In this document: positions 58,301-64,000 of the stretch, piece after piece | How positions within the stretch are numbered: the first letter of the stretch is position 1 | Layout: every line of letters begins with the position of its first letter | Source: Pleurotus djamor | Taxonomy: Eukaryota; Basidiomycota; Agaricomycetes; Agaricales; Pleurotaceae | Direction: 5' to 3' | DNA: 64,000 bases | Assembly: GCA_029747585.1 (NCBI GenBank) | Contig: JAPEVF010000102.1 | Span: forward strand, 46,234-110,233 | The notes under the pieces: generated by a model | Databases searched by the model: none | Seen by the model: only the letters and a program-made list of their open reading frames with translations | Told to the model about the DNA's origin: nothing | Made by a program: the position numbers and the translations under genes

Positions 58301-61300
58301 AAGGATACGGCCGTCCGCAGGAACTGATAGCTCGTAAGGTGGCTTGTCTGGGGCGTTTGCTAAGGCGGTCATGATCTTGACTTGGTCACCTTCACTCCAG
58401 CGTTCAGCAAATCCAATCAAGTGAACCAAGAATGGTTGCATTTCGTTTCGTAGGACTCTGGAGAAACCGCGAGCCGGCCCAAGCGTTGATCCTAAAGGTG
58501 ACGCTATCCAAACTGAATGCTGTCCCTGAGACTGCAAGGCTTGGACCTCGTTGAACAGTTGGATTTCCGATCCCCGAACGTATGATATGATGTTGAGAGG
58601 TGTGGCTGTCACATTTGTTTGGACCTCACTTCCACCAAAGATACCTTCGCCAGAAGTGACATCGCATGCTCTCCCCGTGAGTGGATCGAGCCAGGGGGTG
58701 TCTTGAATGTCATAGGAGGACGGCACCATAGATAGGAGCTCACGCCCATGACGTGTGATAACAAGACCGAGCAGTGTAAGGACACGCTCGCCTTGAAGCG
58801 TACTAATGACGCAGTCGTATGTGATATTCTCTATTCAAGATATCGTTGAGATTTATGAATGGAATAAAAGTGACATTATCCATACCTGGAGACCAGGACT
58901 GGAGGGACACAAAGGAGTAAAGATCTTCAGTGCTCCGGTGCTTGGTATTGTGGCGAATCGCTAAATTGAGGAAAGATGGTAGATGGTACGAAGATCTGTC
59001 GGCGTTCATTGAAAATAAGGGGTGAATGACCGAATGAATGCAAGAATCGAGGATTGATGGGTGGAAATGATAACTAGCGAAGGTGGTCAGCCAAAATTTA
59101 GAAACGCTTGAAACGGACTTACCCATTGTGCATTTCATTTGCATCGAGTCCTTTGACGCGGAAGAGGGCTTCCTTGTCGTTTTTATAACACGAAATAACC
59201 CGTTGATACGTTGAACCAAATTGTGCGAAGGAAGAAATCGCTTTGTATAAGCCTCAGGCAAAGCATTAGTCTCATGAGAAGTGCGGTACAATTTGAGATA
59301 CCTACCATATATAGGCATGGGTTGACATCGAGCCATGATTCCTGAGATATCAATGCTCGCGAAATCTGATTGAAGAGGAGCCTTGGAGAGATAACCCTCG
59401 ACGTGCATTCGCTTGATAAGATTACGGCGTCAGTAAGAACTGCAGGGGGAAATGAGTGTAAAGGCCGAACCGGGGTGGAAGGATTCGCGCTCTCAAGGCT
59501 GGAATTGATGGTAAAGCGATGACCTTCGAATTTAAAATCAACAGCCAAGGTTTTGTCCTCGAAGATAGTCATCATGGATGAAAAACGGGTGTTCCATAGC
59601 ACTTGCGCTCCTCTTTCAAAGGCCTAGACAACTAGTTAGAGCGGCTGAGACAGAAGGGTACTCATAACTCACCATTTCTATGTAACCAGCAGCGGGCATA
59701 ATTGACTCTCCCATGATGACATGGTCCATGAGTTCTGGATGCGTCTCTGCATTGATCCTCAGATCGGAGTAGCTGAGTGGCCCCTGGCGTTGCTCAAACA
59801 TTTTATTGACCAAGGTAGACCGAGAGGGTAAGGAGGGTAATGTTTTACGAGAGAACGGGTATGTAGGCAGCCGCACACTTCTCGGGGTTGGGGTTGTGGA
59901 GACGTTTGGGTTGAGCTTGAAGAAATCGACGGTGTTACATCCCAACGTAATGAGCCGACCGAGACAATCGAGAAGCCAACGTTCTTCATCGAGGTCATCT
60001 TCCCTTCTCGGACGACGCATCGGAGAGAGTGTGGCTCCGTCTGGAACTCCCAATGAGATCAGATAGCTGTTGAGAACTGGGTGAGGGCTGATTTCAACGA
60101 CGGTAAGTGATGGTGTTGAGGCCCGTAGAGTCTGAACGACTGGCACAAACTGAACGGGATGACGGGTCGCGGACCAGAAATATTCGGCGGTGATTGGACC
60201 GCTAAGTCTCTCACCAGTACATGTAGAGTAGACCTCGATGTCATCTCGCGGTACCAAGGGAAGTTCCGAAGAGTATTTGCTGAACACGGAGTTGGTCAAA
60301 ACAAGGAACTGGTCACGGCAACATTCCATCAAACTGCTGTGGACTGGAACTTCGGTTCGCAATCTCCGCGCAAAGAATTGACGCTGACTTCCGAGGGAAA
60401 CAGCATGGTCGATAGCGCGACTTGTTCCCGCTAGCGTGACAGCACCGTCCGTATTGTAGCAAGCAATTTGTATACTGTCATTTGGGTAGGCTTCGCGAGT
60501 TGCATCTATGATTGATGCGGCGTCGTGAACTGAAGCGTTCAGAGCAGCCATAGTCCCAGTTCCTTCCGCGGCAGACATGGCAACCCCGCGGGCAATGGCG
60601 ATTTCTAGAGCCATTGATTGAGACATGGCTCCCGCAGCGTAGAGCATAGCCGTTTCTCCTGCTGAATACCCGATAAGGATATTTGGTCGANGGGCCCCAA
60701 GGGAAAGGAGTAGGTCATAGATAGCCATTTGAACCATAGCAAGGGCGGGGATTGTGACAGATACGGGCCATACCATTCCTAGTTCCTCGAAACTTGATGT
60801 ATCCGATCTGCAGAATAGTCCATACCGTCGGAGAAGCGAGTACCCCGTGACCTCTTCATGAACGGCATCCATCCTTAGAATACTTGAGCGGAAGACAGTG
60901 TAGTTAGCAAATAATTCCCGTCCCACTGTGCAAAGAAGGGCGTTTCAGACAAGGTCATAGGTAGATCCGTGCAACTCACTGAGGATGTGCTGAGGCCCTT
61001 GACCAGAGAATACATATGCGAAATGAGGGGGAGTCCTTGGAACAAATACTGGGGCTGGAAACTTGGGTATATCATTCTTATTGGCAGTCGCGACAACGAA
61101 AGAGCGCCAGGTAAACTGTCGCGATCGGCGCCCACAGACAAGAGAAAGATTCGCGAGATCGGTGGAGTTTTCTTCGGCAAGGTCATGAACGCTTTCTGAA
61201 GCTGACGTAGCAGAGCGCACAGAAAGCCCTCCCGCGGTAAGAAGGACCAAGGAGCGTGTCTCATTGGTTTTGACCGAATCGGGAAAGGGTGCAACAATGT

Positions 61301-63083
61301 CGCACTGAGGCGGAGCTTGCAGCAAACAGTGTCCGTTGACGCCACCAATGCCTGAGCCCATAATTGATACAAGAGGAGGTCTAGTGCCCCGTCGAGGAAG
61401 GGAAGTTGGCTCTTGGACAACCTTGATGTTATATTCCTTCCACTTGATGGCGGGATTTGGGTTTGCAAAGTTGGCATTTGGAGGGATTATATTGTGCTCG
61501 AAGATAGAACACGCCTTCGATAGGGACGCTAGGAAAGCGCATACCTAGAAGTAAATTATCAGTACCATTTTACGCATGTCCAGAATTGCGACACCGTACT
61601 TCAAGATGCCTAAAATGTATAAGAGCATGTTCGTGACATTGATGCACCTGACGTACCCGACGTTTCCTTTCACGCTGCCTATCAGCAATTCACCAGATTG
61701 GCTCATGTGCTTTCCAACCCAATTGGCTTCAGTTGGATCACCAACGGCCGTGCCTTTGAGTTGGGTTGAGAATCGGTGATACCCTTCTGATACAGAGAAT
61801 AAACTTACCAGTGGCATGGAGCTCTGCATATGATATGTCCTTTGGAGTGTGGCCAGTGCCTTGGAATGCTCGATGCATTGCATCTTGTTGCGAAGAGCCT
61901 ACAGGAGCGCTAACGGGACCGGCGTTTCCCGAGGCATTGACGCCAGTGTTTAAAACCTTCAAAAATCGAGTCAGCGTCATCATTGATATTGAACATCTAC
62001 AAGCAATTGTAGATACCGTTGCATAAATATAGTCTCTGTCCCGAATGGCATCTTCGAGGAGCTTCACGACAACAACGCAAACCCCCTCGCCCCGGGAGAA
62101 ACTGGGAAGAATAGGACCTCAGAGAAACAAAGAAAACCAAAGAGTTGTGGCGATTACCCATTGGCCGAAGCATCAAATGGCTTGCATTTGCCATCTGGCG
62201 CTAGCACTGAACCTTGACTATATGTGATGAAGTCGATAAATCTGATCGGTGAGAGTTAAGCGACATGCACAAATAGATGTGACTAAAAAGCTCAACCTAT
62301 GGTTGATTTGAGCGCCGCCTACAACCGCCGCTTCGCAGTCACCCGAACGTAGCCCTTGGATGGCTAAGTGAAGTGCGACAAGTGACGAGCTACAGGCGGT
62401 GTCAACTGGTATCGAAGGTCCCGTGAGATCGAGATGGTATGAGACTTTGTTGGCTATCATGCAGGGGATGCCCGCAAAAGACCCTTGTGCTTCGAGCTCG
62501 TCCTGAAGGAAGACATGTTGGATTTCGGGGTCAACTTGAGTACAAGAAGTGACCTACGGGATCAGCGACATTTGTGATATCAAAGTCGGTACCAGAGGTA
62601 TAGCAACCAACGTTTCGACCACGATAGTCGATTCCGGAGTCCAGGAGAGAGAGGAAGGAATGCTCGATCAGCTTGCGGGTGCTGGGTGACATTGCCTTAG
62701 CGTCTTTGGCAGATACGCCAAACTCGAGGTAGTCGAACGTGTTGATGTCTTTAAGAAAAGACCCGACTTTCGTTCTGACCTTGCCTGCGGTTTTTCCGTA
62801 CCAACTGTGGTGACCATTTGTCAACCAAAGTTTGAGGGGGAATATAGATCGACATACCTTTCGATGTTAAACCGATCTGAAGGTACGACCTCGTAGGACT
62901 CATGTTTGTCTAGCAAGAACTTAAAGAATTCGTGATGATTCAAGTTCTTCGCGGCGGTGAGGCCACTGGGCATCTCAGCAGACAACCCGACCTAGGCAAC
63001 AGATCAAAAGCTTCAACCAGCAAAAAACCAGTGGACTTGAGAGAACTGACGATTGCAATTGGTTTCAATTTCGGGTCGGCCAT
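55381..63083 (-). CDS. Reducing polyketide synthase, KS-AT-DH-psiER-KR-ACP-TE
   Basis: An iterative type I PKS of about 2,300 residues. The start at 63083 is [12 protein letters not shown], then intron, then [31 protein letters not shown] near 62400 (Cys), [17 protein letters not shown] near 61800 (His) and GNVGHLEV with the second His on a 10-nt exon at 61600-61609. [19 protein letters not shown] near 60650 (Ser). [20 protein letters not shown] near 59710 (His) and [15 protein letters not shown] near 59050 (Asp). 58300-57700 reads like an enoyl-reductase fold without an NADPH glycine loop, so it is probably inactive. [16 protein letters not shown] near 57510 and [16 protein letters not shown] near 57040 (Ser, Tyr). 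[16 protein letters not shown] near 56490. [13 protein letters not shown] near 56230, AGYSGTCL near 56030 and a [11 protein letters not shown]is near 55450. No methyltransferase. Product unknown. Ambiguous base at 60691. Confidence 0.95.
61600..61609 (-). other. 10-nt microexon of the PKS
   Basis: The exon GCATCTTGAA lies between introns 61610-61656 (GTACGT...TTTTAG, 47 bp) and 61545-61599 (GTACGG...TTCTAG, 55 bp). Joined, the frame reads [18 protein letters not shown], the conserved KS block with its second catalytic His. Skipping it would remove the His and shift the frame. Confidence 0.85.
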
Positions 63084-64000
63084 TGTATGGGGGGATAAGT
63101 GTCGAGTTTCGTTATCAAATGCGAGCTGGATTTCATTTATAACTGAATGGCTTTTACCACGTTTACTGTAGCGAAAATGCACTCCGAAAGCAAAATTCGA
63201 AAGGATAGGTTTAGATTGTGGGACACAATGTATGTTAATGGTGGCCTGAACTTCGATTCCGTCGGGAATCTCTCCACTCGGGCAGGAATAACTCTAGGAT
63301 CGCGCACGGAGAAATGTGGAACTCGGAATGATGCAAAGCGGAGACGTTCTAGTGCAGAAGACCAATGATTTGTCGTACGCGTGATAGAAGCCATCTGAGT
63401 CGGGAGAAGGGCCCCACTAAGAGCGAAGGGGACCTTGAGAAGGTACATAGTGCGGTTGACGACAGAGATGCTATCTGCGTAGTGGCTATCTCTTGCTGCA
63501 AGCAATACACGCCTTCTTGTCTTTTTTTAATCGAGCTTGATGGAAGACCAGTATAACGGAGCCCGAGGCCCCGAACGTTCAATGCTTCAGTTTCTGTCAA
63601 GCCTCTTGGAACACATCAAGAAAGTCAGGATGCATGAGCCCCGAGCCCGCTNAAACAAGATCTCTGATACGAGTTTCTGACAAGATGAAGAAGCAGTGTT
63701 CTGATAGGATTGAAATAGCCCTAGAAACTCACCATCCCACCGCTGTCCTCCAGCTCCCAGCCTGTCCGGGTAGTGACAAGGGCGCATGCATTTCGTTGAC
63801 ATTGTTGTAGTCCATATGGATCACAAGACGTGTTCTGTTCTTCGTCGTGGCCCTGGCCATATGTGCATCAAGTCAAACAAAACTTCGGGGTGACATTTGG
63901 GGCTGGTGTCAATAGGGTAGTTCAAAGCAAATGATTTGAACTTGCTTTGGGGTTTGATTTGGAGAACACTTGGCGAACTTCGCTTTGACCAGCGATTTCG
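63084..64000. other. Unresolved region upstream of the PKS
   Basis: 63084 to about 63580 is presumed PKS promoter; a minus-strand frame at 63137-63505 has a mixed composition and no motif. On the minus strand near 63790-63607 a short spliced reading (RLGAGGQRWDETRIRDLV, then AGSGLMHPDFLDVFQEA and a stop) looks coding and may be the end of a gene that starts upstream, but an ambiguous base at 63652 and unclear splicing prevent a call. Another open stretch enters from the window edge near 64000. Confidence 0.3.

Noticed and set aside
59759..60434. Open frames on both strands inside the PKS AT domain
   Set aside because: Shadow frames of a strongly coding exon; no motif of their own.
1..64000. 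CRISPR arrays, rRNA genes, intact tRNA genes, retrotransposon reverse transcriptase
   Set aside because: None seen on reading both strands. The only tRNA-like sequence is the decayed module at 27690-27764.

Overview
The window is nuclear DNA of a filamentous basidiomycete, most likely an Agaricomycete. Genes are broken by many short GT-AG introns (about 47-65 bp). Gene content includes an Agaricus bisporus-type fruit-body lectin, a pair of basidiomycete seven-transmembrane (DUF6533-like) proteins, tandem secreted GH3 beta-glucosidases, a reducing polyketide synthase and an adenylate-forming reductase. No bacterial-style operons, CRISPR arrays or rRNA genes were seen.

Layout. 1-10.3 kb is gene-poor: the 3' end of an Arg/Ser-rich protein, several exon-like stretches of unknown genes, a diverged HNH-nuclease-type gene (8.4-9.7 kb) and two copies of a dispersed repeat (about 6.95 and 10.03 kb). 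10.4-23.2 kb holds a tiny Cys-rich protein assembled from three small exons, an MFSD1-like transporter, two hypothetical genes, a peroxisomal (PTS1) malate dehydrogenase, the tandem 7TM genes and a paraoxonase-like arylesterase. 23.6-28.6 kb has POL12 (DNA polymerase alpha B subunit) divergent from an SDR gene that is interrupted by a 1.2-kb transposon with inverted repeats and an 8-bp target duplication. 29.3-36.9 kb carries two GH3 beta-glucosidase genes in tandem, the first with a 159-bp MITE in its first intron. 37.3-45.1 kb holds a small conserved-looking protein, a MYND-finger protein, a second SDR, adenylosuccinate lyase (ADE13) with a Tc1/mariner-like MITE just upstream, and the lectin. 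45.9-63.1 kb is minus-strand: an A-T-R adenylate-forming reductase, mitochondrial RNA polymerase RPO41, and a KS-AT-DH-(psiER)-KR-ACP-TE polyketide synthase. The last 0.9 kb is unresolved.

How they fit together. Housekeeping genes (MDH, POL12, ADE13, RPO41) are interspersed with accessory ones. The PKS and the reductase flank RPO41 and could be a small natural-product locus. The most unusual points are the SDR transposon, whose target duplication happens to allow an in-frame splice, and the catalytic His of the PKS ketosynthase lying on a 10-nt microexon. All gene models were built by eye from reading frames, splice signals and family motifs.
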